The notes under the pieces were generated by a model. That model was not told where the DNA came from and ran no database searches. It saw only the letters and a list, made by a program, of their open reading frames with translations. A program made the translations under genes and the position numbers. Positions 48,441-60,679 of a stretch of 64,000 bases of DNA are shown here, piece by piece. This DNA is from Vitis vinifera (lineage: Eukaryota; Streptophyta; Magnoliopsida; Vitales; Vitaceae): the NCBI RefSeq assembly GCF_030704535.1, contig NC_081815.1, positions 19,552,001 through 19,616,000 of the forward strand, read 5' to 3'. The first letter of the stretch is position 1. Each line of letters starts with the position of its first letter.

Positions 48441-49873
48441 ATTACTTCTGCATTATACATGAATGCATGACCCCGCTATAGGGAAAAAGAAAAATATATA
48501 TATATATTTTATGTTTAAATTTTTAAACAAATTCTGCTCTTTTTCAAAAAATATTGCCAAAGACTATAATCACATTAGGTAATGAACTTGATTTCGACGT
48601 TAATGGATAGGAGAAAATTTGTTTTGAATTGTTTATGGCCATGAATGGTCTGCGTCTACCATTTGTTTAAAGGGGTTTGGGACATTAAATGTGAAAGTCT
48701 AACGTTCTGATTGTTCAACGGCATCCTTTAACAAAGGGAAATATCATATTATCATATTATCATATCAGTAGTTTCCAATACAATTCTAAGGAAAGGAATT
48801 ATAAAATTTTTTATTTGGCTACAGGTGGAAAATAAAGGAAATGAGCTTTTTCACCAAGCTTCTGTACACTTATAAATACAGTTCTTAATTGTTCCCATCA
48901 ACAAATTTTTGTATGGAAAGTCCCATATGAAAAACATTTTTCTACTTACCCTTTCTTAAGATATTGTATACTTATAATTAATATAAAATTTCTCAAAGTA
49001 TTTTTTATTTGTTTTCGATTGTGATTTGGAACACTTCAAAAAGAAAATACAAAACATATCAAATCATTTGTAAAAAGCAATGAACAAATTATCAAAAACA
49101 AAAATTTGTGAAAAAGTATATTTTGAGTTTTTTTAAAAAAAAAAAAGAACTAATTTTATTCCAAATAATAGAAAATTAATTTCAATAATGTTTTCAAATA
49201 AGTCCATAGAATTTTATAGAGCATGCCTAAAGTTTTCAGAATTAACTAGAAGTATAATCATCATTTTAAGCTTACAAAAGGTAGTAGAAATAAGACCTTG
49301 TTTTTTAAGCTCATCTTTATAACTATAAGTAGAATTAATATGAGACTAATTAGGAAGAAAATTAAAGATTATTAATGAAATAAAGAAAAAAGAGGTTGGT
49401 AAAGAAGATTTGCTCCATCGAGGGAAGATTAATGTTAGGTATGAAAAACCAATAATCCAGTAGGTTTGCATAGGGGGAGTGAAGAGGTATTTTTCCACTT
49501 ATTAGCCCAAAAGTTGAATTATTTTAATTTAATTAAGCCCTGTGAGAGAATAGAAAACATCAAAACCAATCCAACACACAAAACAAGAGAATTTTTACGT
49601 GGAACTCCACACATCATGTAGAGATAAATAAAAAAAACCATAGGATAGAGATGGCGATGGGGCGGGTTTTTTTGGTACCTACCCTACCCACCCCTAATGG
49701 GATAAGTTTGAAATTTAAATAAATAGATTTGAGATTTTTTTTTTTTTCTTTTTAACCCGAGACCGAGTTCAAGGCAAATTTGGATATTACCTTGTTCTGC
49801 CTTGACTTGTCCCACCCTAATTATATATATAATCTAATTTTAAAAATTAATTTTATTTTATTTTATTTTCTTA

Positions 49874-49963
<90 letters not shown>

Positions 49964-50174
49964 CTTTTCAATAAAATAAGTTATAAAAATTATAATATTT
50001 TAATTATTTATAAAATATTTATTTAATATAATTAAATAAATAAATAATTTTTTTAATTAAAAATTTTTCAAAATAAAAAGGTTAAACGATGTTGGGTAGG
50101 GTGTACCCCACTCCATTTAATTTTTTTAATGGGAATGGGATAAGAATTATTTTGAACAAAGGGTAGAGGGTTGG
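48441..50174. other. AT-rich intergenic DNA with repeats
   Basis: Contains (TA)n at 49,880-49,961. A stretch at about 49,650-50,170 has GGCGATGGGGCGGG near its left side and GGTAGGGTGTACCCCACTCC near its right, typical of short plant transposons, but no clean ends are seen. No gene. Confidence 0.5.
49880..49961. repeat. (TA)n microsatellite
   Basis: About 41 perfect TA units; likely unstable in length. Confidence 0.95.
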
Positions 50175-53100
50175 GATTAAATTTATACATATTTAGATTT
50201 GTATCTACAACTCTCTCCTCCAAGAAACCACCAGCACCTGCTTCATTAACATCTCCCTTTGTATTGTAGCATAATAGACTTGGTCACCCTTCCTCACATT
50301 GTTTCTCTTGTACTCAATAAATATAATCTCCTTCATCTTAATAAAATATCCCTTCTCATCTCTCATTCTTGCATTCAACATTCTCTTACACCACACCCTT
50401 AGAAATTATACATAATAATGACCTATAAGGGCTAGCCTCAACACCTTCCTCACATGAACATCGATACTACATTCACTTCATTGATGCCTAGTCCTGATTC
50501 ACCTGGATTTACATGCTTAAACAAAAGTCTAAAGCACTTCAAGTTTTTCTTCACTTCAAGTCACAAATTGAACTTCAACTAGGCCACAACATCAAAGTTG
50601 TGCAATCTGATTGAGGTGGCGAATATCACTCTTTTACTCGGTACCTCACTTCCAATGACATTATCCATCACATCTCTTGTTCTTATACTCATGAACAAAA
50701 CAGACTTGTTGAACATAAACACCGACACATTGTCCAACATGGCCTTACTCTCGATCCTTGCTTAAGCCTCTCTTTTCCTTAAATATTGGGATGAAACATT
50801 TTGCACCTGTGTTTGTCTCATTAACAAGTTTCCCACTCCAATTCTAAAAAACAAATCCCCCTTAGAAATTCTCTTCCACAAAAATCCATTTTCTTTTCAA
50901 CTCAAAGTCTTTGGTTGCATGTGCTACCCCAACCTCCAACCCTCCAACCACCACAAGTTGCAATTCAGGTCCATTCCCTACACATTCCTTGGATATAGTC
51001 TCAACCACAAAGGTTATAAATGTCTCATCCCTGATGGTAACATACTGATTTCCCGTAATGTTATCTTTAATCAACATACCTTCCCATTTGCCCACTTGCA
51101 ATCCCAAAAACAGGTAACTGTTAGCTTTTTTCCTATAATGTATGGCCATATACAATTATATTTGTATGAATATTATTTAAGGGTATCAATTGATAGGTAG
51201 GTGAATCAATTGATTGGGCATCCAAGAGTCTTATGTATGGAAGACTCAAATTACAAATGGGGAGTTAGAAAATTTAATTTATATGAATGTGGTGTTACAA
51301 CTTTTGTAACCCCATCATAATGAAATTTATTTTGTACATTATGTTTATGAGTAATGGAGGAAAATGGAAAAGTATAACCTATGCAATTATATAGATGCAT
51401 TCAAGTTCATAACCCACCATTACCCATTAATTTATACATAATGGGTGTAAATAATGAGTATAACTCTCATATAGTCTTTGATGGGAAGACTAAGAGATGT
51501 ACAATTTTTTTATAAGTTGAGGTCCCAAGCCACACTCTCATTCTTATGTCATTTTTGTTGTTAATTTTTAACAACATACACCACACAAGTGACTCATCCA
51601 CTATATGAGAGTAGTGAGTTGAAAACCTTGACAATATAATTCACAAGATGACTCAATCTCACTTCATGGATCAAGGTAACAATATGATCATTATTTTAGC
51701 ACTTATATTTATCTTGTTTTATGCATCCAAAAAATTTTTTTAAATAATTATTTCCACATAAAGTTTATAAAAGTTTGGTTAACAATAACTTTTTCTTTCA
51801 ACTCTTAATTCACGTACCTTTCCTGTCTAATCTTTTTCCCTCTAATGATTTTCCCTTCTTCAACCTCTTCTCCAACCAACCCACTTATACCTCCTACCAC
51901 CTCTAACCAAAACGTAGCATCACTCCTTCCACCATCTTCTTCTTCTCCTCTTCTCACTCATCCTATTGTCATTTGGTCCAAGAATGGCATTTGTAAACCT
52001 AAGGCCTATCTCACTTCTACCATTCCCACTTTAGTCCCTGAAGCCCTCCATCTTAGCCACTGGAAATAGGCCATGACTGATGAATATCTCACTTTCCTCC
52101 AAAACAATACTTAGAATCTTATCCCTCCACCCACTGATCATAAACTAATCTACTGAAAATGGGTGTTCAAAGTCAAGGAGAATCTCAATGAAACTATAAA
52201 CAAATACAAAGCCTATTTAGTTGCTAAGGGCTTTCATCAAATTGTTGGATTTGACTTCAATGAAATCTTTAATCTGTTTGTCAAACCACCTACCATTCAC
52301 ATTGTTCTCACTTGTCTTAAGTCTACAATGGAAAGTTTGATAACTAGATGTCAATAATGCCTTTCTCAATGGCGACCTTTATGAAAAAATATTCATGCAT
52401 CAACCTAAAGGTTTTATCGACCCTTTCAACCCAAACTATGTTTGCAAGCTAAATAAATCTCTCTACAGCCTCAAACATGCCCCTAAAGCTTGGTTTGAAA
52501 AGCTACATCAAGCACTTGGAAGTTTTGGTTTCTCATCAACTAAATTCAACCAATCCTTATTTATCAACATCACACCTACTCATTCCACTTACATTCCAGT
52601 ATATGTGGATGATATTTTTATCACAAACAACAATGATCAATTTATTCAACATGTGATCATTCAGCTTAACAACCAATTTGCCCTCAAAGACCTTGGAGAT
52701 ATTACATACTTTATTGGTATTCATGTCAAGCATGCATCTATTAGAATGCACTTGTCACAAGCCAAGTATATCTCCAATTTATTTCACAAAACTAATATGC
52801 CTCATGTCAAACTGATTCCCACACCTATGGTATCTAACCAGTCCCTATCTAACTCTGGAAGTGCTTTGTTCAGCAACACTCAACTCTATAGAAGCATTAT
52901 TGGTGTCTTCCAATATGCCACCATCACACATTCAAATATCATCTATAATGTTAACAAAGTTTGCTAATTCACGCAAGCTCCTCTTACTACTCAATGGAAG
53001 GTTGTCAAGAGAATCCTATGTTACCTAGCTAGTCCTCTCCACCTTAGACTCCATCTTCAGCGCTGCTTCACTTAACATTTCGACTTATTGAGCTTTTATG

Positions 53101-53690
53101 ATGCTAATTGGGCCTTAGATGTTGATGATCACCACTCCACATCATTATATTGCCTCTTTCTTAGTCCAAACTTAGTTTCCTGACACTCACAAAAACAACA
53201 TACCATCTCCAAATCTTTCACCAAGGCAGAATATCAGAGTGTAACTACCTTAGTTGCTAAAATTTCTTGGTTGCAATCTCTCCTTAAAGAACTCCACATA
53301 TCTTCCTCCACAACTCTAATCATATGAAGCGACAACCTCAACACAGTGTACCTCTCAGCTAATCCCATTCTTCATGCTCGCACTAAGCATGTCAAAATTG
53401 ATCTCTATTTTGTTCGAGAAAAAATTCTTCATAAACAAATCCACATTCATCATGTTCCTTTCTCTGCTTAGCTAGCAGATGTCTTCACCAAGGTAGTTCC
53501 CAACTCTAGATTCCTCACCATGCGTGTTAAACTCAGTGTCAACCAAATTCTACCCTGAGTTTGAAGGCGGTTGTTAGTGAAATCAGTTAAGTTAGTGAAT
53601 AATCCTTAAAAATAAACCTTTAATGGAGTTATTTAATAAACATTGATACTCATCAAGTAAGTAATCAAGTAAAAGAGATAATGTCGGTAT
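50175..53690 (+). pseudogene. Ty1/copia pol remnant with start of 3' LTR
   Basis: Order: pre-integrase (HNRLGHPSSHCF, about 50,270), integrase (LKYWDETF, INKFPTPILKNKSPLE, FGCMCYPN, SIPYTFLGYSLNHKGYKC; to 51,110), a solo LTR insertion, then the RT linker (IWSKNGICKPKAYLTS), RT (WVFKVKENLNETINKYKAYL, ADVK-like frame breaks, VPVYVDDIFITNNN at about 52,590-52,630) and RNase H to about 53,480. A short purine tract precedes TGTTAGTGAAATCAG at 53,572, the start of a 3' LTR that is cut off near 53,690. Multiple stops; the longest open piece is 190 codons (52,395-52,967). Confidence 0.85.
51119..51784. mobile_element. Solo LTR inserted in the copia pol
   Basis: Starts TGTTAGCTTT and ends GGTTAACA (666 bp), flanked by GTAAC (51,114-51,118) and ATAAC (51,785-51,789), a 4-of-5 match. 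It splits the copia integrase from the RT linker. Confidence 0.6.
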
Positions 53691-54289
53691 CTAGGACCCC
53701 TTCCCCCTCTAACCCCACCCACCCCAAAAGATATATCAAGACAACTCAAAATGAGATACAGGAGACTTCTTATCATTCTTTTATAAAGCTTTTACTCAAC
53801 ATCTTTAGCATATATGTCTTAACAAAGCTTAGTAATAACACTCATAGGTGTCCTAAAGTGTTTAGCTAACTCAAGACCAAAATTTTTCACTAACTCCCTT
53901 GCATACTTAGACTAAGTTAGGAAAATATCATTCTTAAGTTGTCTAATTAGCAAACCTAAGAAAAATTCAATTCGCCTACCATGCTTATTTCAGACTCCTT
54001 TTTCGTCTCCTCAACAAAACTAAGGGCACATTCGTTTGAAGTGTCTTCAAAAACAATGTCATCAATATAAATCTATCACTAAGAGTCTAGATTTAATCCT
54101 ATGGATGAATAGGTCCTATCAACTCCCCCTTTCTTGTACCAAACTCTAGAAGCTTGCTTAAGTCCTTAGAGTGTTTTCTTTAACCCATTAACATGATTGG
54201 GAAGTTTGAGAAACTTATATATACCTTTTCATTTAAGTATTCCATTCAAAAATGTGGTCTTCACATCCATTTTTAAGTTTAGAGGAAGT
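53691..54289 (-). pseudogene. Copia RT fragment on the minus strand
   Basis: Reading leftward from about 54,280: MDVKTTFLNGILK, NHVNGLKKTLYGLKQASRVWY with one stop, and further RT text with stops down to about 53,900. A different copia family from the plus-strand remnant next to it. Confidence 0.7.
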
Positions 54290-55950
54290 TTTATATATTA
54301 CTGGTTTGTCTATGGATGACAAACCCATTACAACTGGTTTGGATATGCAAAAAACATAGCTAATAAACCGTTGCTAGGTATGGAGGGTGTGATCAAAAGG
54401 GCAATAATATTCTTTCAATGGCTTGGATCCAACTCTGAAATTGTTCCTAAAGCTACTGAAAACCAGATTTGCCATACATCCAAGCATTTTTATCGATTCA
54501 AGTGTTCTAGAGGTATACCTGCCACTACTTGAATATATGGTTGCAGTCGGGGGTTATGAGTGGGGGGCTGCAGCATTAGCACGTCTCCATGACAGCCTAG
54601 GTTCCTTTACAAATAAACACTCATACACAATGTTTTTAGAACCGAACCGGTCATTGAATCAAAAAAGTTATCAGTTCACAGTTCACTAGTCGAACCGGCG
54701 ATCAAACCGCAGTCAAATCGATGATGTCATAAATATACAATTTATAAATTATTAAAATTTAAAATAATTATAAAAATAATAATAATAATTTATATGTTAT
54801 TTAAAAAGTAAAATTTTATTTAAAAATCAAAAAATTAGTTTCAAATTAGAAATTTAAATTAAAATCATAATTTTAATTTAAAATTTAAAATTTTAATATT
54901 TATTTTTAAATAAAAAACTTATTTTAAAATCATAAATTTATTTAAAATTGTGATGTTTTAAATTTTACCATTAAATCATATCTTATACCATCCATGTAAA
55001 TCCATATAAAAGGCATTTTTTTTACTTTATCAATTTGAGCTCCCAATCTCCCACCCTCGCACAACACCGTTGATGTTGTTGTGAAGACTAATAATTAATA
55101 AATAAACAAAAAAAGAGGTGAGGGGGAAGGGATGGGGGGTGTTTGTGGCACCGGGATGGGGCTTTGCAACGGGGGGGGGTCTTACAGCGCGAGGGAAGAA
55201 GAGAGAGGGGGGGGAATGGTTGCAGTGGGTTTTACGCCGAGGCAGCCAGGCAAGTGGTATAACAGCCGGGAAGACCACCGATGGGAGATGGCGTGGGTGT
55301 TGTGGCGTGTTAGAGGGTAGCAGCTTCTTCACCTTCGGTTCAAATGGAGGAGAAGGGGTTAAGGTGTTTTTATATCCTCCAAAACGACGTCGTTTTGATG
55401 TCAGAAGCAGCAAAACAACATCATTTTGATACTATAAAAATTAAAATAAAAAAAAAAATTAATTGAACCGTCCGATTTAGATGGAACCAGTCGGTTTGTC
55501 CGATTCGTTGGTCGAATCGGTTCTTCCTATCCGATTCCGATTCTACCTATTTCGGAGCCAATTGATCCAACCGAATCGGAACCGTGATCGATTGACGGTC
55601 GAACTATTACCGTTCGACGTTCGGATCGATTGGACTAGCCAGTTCAATCCGATTTTTAAAGCCATGCTCATACAAGTAAGTGTTTTTGGTCAAGTATTAT
55701 ATTAAACATGTTTAATAATTTATTTTCTTTTGCATATTTTTTGGCATTAGAGCAAATTCCGAAGCTTGCCAAACTTTACACAAATGAGGAGCTCCCAAAT
55801 GGGTTCCCAATAGTGGCAGGTTGAACGAAGTTGTTATATAAATTTTCTAGAGACAGATGGAACCGACTAAAGAAGTAACAAATTTTTGGAGATTTTCAAT
55901 AACGTAGATGATGATGTAGATGTAATGTTCTAAATACGTACATAAGTATA
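54290..55950 (+). pseudogene. Plant mobile domain (PMD/MAIN-like) fragment split by a hAT-type element
   Basis: The left part reads ITGLSMDDKPITTGLDMQ with stops, then an 88-codon open frame (54,423-54,689) with IFIDSSVLEVYLPLLEYMV and GGYEWGAAALARLHDSL, closely resembling the GxYxWGxAALAxLYxxL core of the plant aminotransferase-like/plant mobile domain family. After the element, EQIPKLAKLYTNEELPNGFP and a DRW block (about 55,750-55,870) fit the downstream part of the domain. Such domains occur in MAIN-type proteins and in many transposons. No start, several stops, and the insertion: a dead fragment. Confidence 0.65.
54628..55666. mobile_element. Non-autonomous hAT-type element, same family as 10,798-11,916
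   Basis: Perfect 8-bp target duplication CTCATACA at 54,620-54,627 and 55,667-55,674. Ends CAATGTTTTTAGAACCG and the complement CATGGCTTTAAAAATCGG. It shares with the other copy the internal AAGTTATCAGTTCA and CATCGTTTTGATG-like blocks and a GC-rich core (55,110-55,330) whose ORFs are low-complexity. No transposase. Confidence 0.82.
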
Positions 55951-56008
55951 TATACACATACAAAATTCCAATAGTACATATATACCTTAATTTTACACTT
56001 TCAATAAA

Positions 56009-56519
56009 TTATTGGACAATTTTTTCGGTATTCCCAATGAAGCTATTTAATTCCATTCCAGTTAACACAAATCCTCCTTGTGAAAAGGGTGTGTATGTGT
56101 CTCCTTGGAAAATAAAGGATTCTTTTTTAGTGACAGGAGATGTAGACTCCACACTAGCGAACATGCTCATGACCTTGTCTTGGAAGGATATAAACTCCTC
56201 ATGTGACACCAGCTGAACTTGCGAGCCTAGCACCCCCTCGCGAAGGTCTTGGATCTACTCCCTTAGATCGTCTAAGCCCTTCTCCATGCCTTGCTCAATC
56301 AAGTCCACCTCTTCCCGGGTGTCTCCCATGGCTAGCTCCACCTTGACTAGCCTTGCCTCCATGTTGGCTATGGCATCAAGAGATTTATCCTTCCTGTCTC
56401 AGCCCCGTGCAGTAGGCTCGGTCTCCCTCCCACGGGTTTGCTCATTAGTCTCATCCACGTTGGAGCCCAACATGCTTCCTTTACTATGCCCGCTTCGTAG
56501 CCGTGCTCTGATACCACTT
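56009..56519 (-). pseudogene. Gypsy (chromovirus-like) gag N-terminus with primer-binding site
   Basis: Minus-strand reading from about 56,470: MLGSNVDETNEQTRGRETEP, then ANMEARLVKVELAMGDTREE, LIEQGMEKGLDDLRE, a stop, and GSQVQLVSHEEFISFQDKVM; the frame ends near 56,009. The primer-binding site (AGTGGTATCAGAGCA on minus) is at 56,505-56,519, directly beside the LTR. Confidence 0.75.
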
Positions 56520-57190
56520 GTCATGGACTTAGTAGTTTCCTAAGCTTGTGTGGCACCTAGACAAGTTAAGACGCTTGATCTTGCTAAGTTAGCCTTGCTC
56601 CAACGCTTAGCTTGTCAGGCTAAGATGCTCACGACTTGGAAGTTTGAGAAGGCGTAGTAGGTAACTCTTAGATAATGGAAGCTCTTATTAACTCAAGGAA
56701 GCCTTTACAAGTGCTTTAAGGACTCACTTGCTTGGTTAGGAAGTGATTTGGGTGGTGCCTTGGCCAAATGAGGCCCTCATCTATTTATAGGTACCAATTG
56801 AACTCTCTGGAACCTTGGAGGGTTCCTTACAAATCAAGAAGATTCTAGAATACCCTACACAATTCTATGTACAACCCTATGTACAAGAGATCTCTAGAAT
56901 TCTCTAGAAAGTCTTAGACTCCTCTCATGCCTTCCACCATAGTGTAGAGATGTGTGGACATCTCTAGGCATCTCTAAAACCTTCTATACTCTTCCCTTCA
57001 ATGGCTTAGTGTAGATGGCTCCAGGAGTCTCTAGAAGCTTCATGGGCTCTATATAAACCCATGAGGAGGCTCATTTGAAGCATCCTGTGACATTAAGCAT
57101 TACTTAAAAGTGCTCAAGTGCTCACAGGAGTCATTCAAGCATTGAAAGTAGATGCGCTCAAGCATTCATGGCCTAAACTATCCAGTTTCA
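56520..57190 (-). repeat. 5' LTR of the gypsy fragment
   Basis: Plus strand starts TGTCATGGACTTAG beside the primer-binding site and continues through GTGTGGCACCTAGACAAG and repeated TCTCTAGAA motifs. The far end is approximate. Confidence 0.55.
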
Positions 57191-57877
57191 TAGTTTGCAA
57201 AGTTTCTAATCTTTATCTTTGGAAAATTGAAATTTTGAATCTAGTCCAAGTCCACTAGGTTTTCACCTACATATATAGTCATTACATTTCACATGAACCT
57301 GAAACTTTCAAAACAAGTTCCTTTCATTTTCGGGTTCGTGATAAAAAAATCACATCACATTAAGGTGTTGAAGAGTCCACTAAGGAGCATGATAGTACTA
57401 CATCACCAATCTAAAGTTAAGTATAGATCTCAAAGTGTAAATCTCAACTATCAAGTAAATCTGTATACCTAATTTTTCATAATCAATTAATTAAAGTCTT
57501 AGGGTTTCTTATCCCATGGATACTGTATCCCCGAGATTTGGGAAAGATTTTGTGGTTGGTTTTCCTTATATTCAAGTATGATAGTGAATTATTGAATAAT
57601 TGTCAATATGATTAACGAATTCTTAGAAAACGAAAATTTGTAACTTTTTGGGGTAAGTTTCCAATTCATCCATATAAAACTTTCATTGTCGTGTTAATTG
57701 TTTGTCCATATTATCATAGGTAGTTCAATGATGTAAGATCTTAAACTTCGATCCTTCGTCATAAATTGGCACATGAAATTTTCAGGTAAGAAAAAATTTG
57801 AAATTTTGAAAATTAAAAATTAAAAATAAAATAAAATAAATAAATAAACACGCTCACACACAAAAGTTTTCCCATAC
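57191..57877. other. Spacer between the gypsy LTR and the orphan exon
   Basis: No exon 2 of the glycosyltransferase family and no other gene is seen. Homology with the other two introns stops after about 25 bases (near 57,853). Confidence 0.55.
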
Positions 57878-58346
57878 CTGCAACTCTGACCGCTTTCCGG
57901 ATAGCATCAGTATAAATGTGGACGGAGAGTGAGTAAAGCGCAGCAGTCCTAATAACCACCCAAGGAACCCCCATTTCCTCAGCCATAGCAGCGGTGAACC
58001 ACAAAAAGGCATCACTCACCAGGCAACTTATCTTCTTTCCGATCTCCGCCTCCGCCACTTCTATAGCATCGCGAAAGTTCCCGGGTGTCGCCTTCAAGAA
58101 CAGCACGATGCGTTCCTGGTGGGTTGCTGAAAGCACGCGGTCCTCTGGCACGCCGTCTGCCACGTCATAGACTCTTAGTTTGGGAATACCGTGGGGATGT
58201 TGAGCAGAGAAGATGGTGCTGTGGGCCCTGGCAGTGTTGAATAAGGAGAAGATGGTGGTGGGTGCGGCACATGCTAATCGGCGCAGGAGTTTAAAGAGGT
58301 TAGCTGCATGGGTGGGGAACCCCAATACTGCAACATGCCTGTCCAT
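57878..58346 (-). pseudogene. Orphan exon 1 of a third VvGT5/6-type glycosyltransferase
   Basis: Starts MDRHVAVLGFPTH at 58,346 (the family's second Met; the segment with the usual first ATG is deleted, though an in-frame ATG lies upstream at 58,448). It is open to a GTATGG splice donor at 57,877 in the same phase as the two complete genes. Catalytic His and Asp equivalents are intact, and the residue aligned with position 140 is Arg. A matching exon 2 is absent between here and 48,111. It may be a truncated duplicate, or a distant alternative first exon for the gene at 43,018-48,071. The open, conserved frame suggests a recent origin. Confidence 0.8.
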
Positions 58347-58399
58347 GGAGCTCGCCGGTGATTTTGTGAGTTTTGGGGCAGTCGCAGTGATGGGGATGG

Positions 58400-60675
58400 C
58401 GAAGGGATACAGGGATACCCAGATATATTTGAAAACATACAAAAACAAGTTAAACTTTTGTTCTAAAACTAGTTTTCAAAACCTATTTTCATTTTTTAAA
58501 ATAATTTTCTTTACCCAATAAAACTTTTAGGATTCATTTGACCATGTTTACTAAAACTTATTTTTTTAAATTGCTTTTTATTTTTTAATTTAAAAATAGT
58601 TTTTAAAAACAAATTTCAGAAAATATGATCAAAATGGTCCATATTTTCCTTTAAAAAAAAAAAGCTAGTAAACTAAAAACAGCTCTCACTTTTTCTCTAA
58701 AATTATTCTTTATTTTATTTTACTTTTAAAAATTGTTTTTTGATGATAATAGTCAAATAGTGTTAAAAAAAATAAAATAATTTTTATTTTTAGAAACAAA
58801 AAATTGTTTTTAAATCACATTACCAAAAAGACTCTTAATTTCTTCCATTGCTATGTTTCTCAAATTTCTTAAGATGTAAATTGAGGCATGTACAGTTATT
58901 GGGTTGGCCATTCATTTTCAACAGGGCCTTTGCAATTACTAACTTATTTTGCTAAGAGCAAAATACACCGGTAATTTGAGAACAAGAAATTTGTTTGGCC
59001 AAAACAAGTGTCTTCTTTTAGCACCGTATACAACAAAAAAAATAATATTAGAAAGAAATATGTGCTAATCTAAAAATTATTTTAAAAGCTCATATAAATT
59101 TTTTAGAATAGTTTTTAAATATACTTCTTAATTAATTTTAAGAACAAGATTTTATTTTTAAAAAAATATCTTTTTCAACTTTCTTCGTAAAGATGATTTA
59201 CAGTTATAATAAATAATATAAAAAGTCTTAAAACATTTTTCATGTTTTCAACTTATATTTAGGATTCACTTTACAAAATATAATTAAAAAAAAATCAAAC
59301 TTATTCTCAAAAAAAAAAATCATAGATTTTCATATAATATATCTGAAGTTGTTGCTAAGTTTGGTTCCATAAAGTATTAAGAAAAGAAAAAAATAATTTT
59401 TTTCATAATTGGTCATAAAAAATATAAAAAAAAATTAAATATAATTAAAATTAATAATAAAATTATATATTTTTTAAATTATTTAATTCTTATATGAAAC
59501 AATTAAATAAGTAAAATAAGTTTAAAGTAATACAAAAAATAATTTATTAACTTTAAATTTATTCTTTATTTTCTTTTTATTGCATTTTTCTTCAAGAATC
59601 AAACAGGCCTTAAGAATTAATGGGAAGTATAATTGTCATTTTAAGCTTATAAAAGTTGTATGGATAAGGCCTTATATTTTAAGCTCATCTTTATGACAAT
59701 AAATAGAATTAATATATTAGGTTAGGAAGGAAGAGAAAAGAAGATTTGCTGCATCAATGGAGAATCGCTGGTAGGGACAACATCTTCTCCACCCTTGTCC
59801 TTTTCTGTTGATGTTTGATTGTTCAATAATTGAGCTTTTGTAAAATAGAAATAAAGCATTAAAAAAAAATCTCTCCAAATAAAATAAAATAAAATATTAA
59901 CAAGTAATGATAATTTTATAACTAATCAAGATCATGTTTTCAAATTATTTTTATTTGAAATGTTTTTAATTAAAATATTTTTTAAATGTTTATTAAAGAA
60001 TTATTTATTAAGTTTTTTCTACGAAGCAGGGTATTTTTTTAAAATTTTAAAAGTATTTTTAAAATTTTTTTAAATATTATATTTAAGAAAATAAAAAATA
60101 AAAACATTTTTTTTAACATTAAAGGTATTTTTTAACCCTAAATTTTGTTACTTGAAATAAATATATTTTCCATTTGTCCCAATACTAAATTGTTGTGGCT
60201 CCGCTGCTCCTAACATTTATGACATCCCGACCACCAGGAGAGGACAATCACTGAAACTGAACTTTCAACTAACTAGGATATTATTTAAAGTTTAAAAGGG
60301 AAGGGGCTAAGTAATTAGTTTTGACTTTTCACTATTTTAAAAGATTTTAAAGTTGGCTTTTAATGTTTCCAACCATTGGGTTGGACTCTAAAGGTTATGT
60401 TTGTTTTTTTTTGGAAAATTTGATAGGAAATGTTAAAAGAATAAAATAAAATTATTTGTTTTAACTCTTAAATAATTTTAAAATATATTAGTTTTTAATT
60501 ATATTTTATTTTATTTGATATTTTTCATAAAATAACTTAATATGATACAAATAATTGAAAACAATTTTAGGAAAGGTTTCCAAAAATTATTTGTAAGAAT
60601 TATTTAAAAAGACTTTGAACGGTCTAAAGGTTTAAAATAATTATTACACATTAACAAATAAGTAGTATATCATGC
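58400..60675. other. AT-rich intergenic DNA
   Basis: Many A/T runs and degenerate TTTAAAA-rich stretches typical of old non-autonomous elements (for example 58,460-58,830). No gene. Confidence 0.55.
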
Positions 60676-60679
60676 TCAC

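Noticed and set aside
49780..49974. ORF ending in repeated Tyr-Ile
   Set aside because: Translation of a (TA)n microsatellite.
55118..55429. Gly-rich ORFs in the hAT-type core
   Set aside because: Low-complexity GC-rich DNA, no conserved domain.
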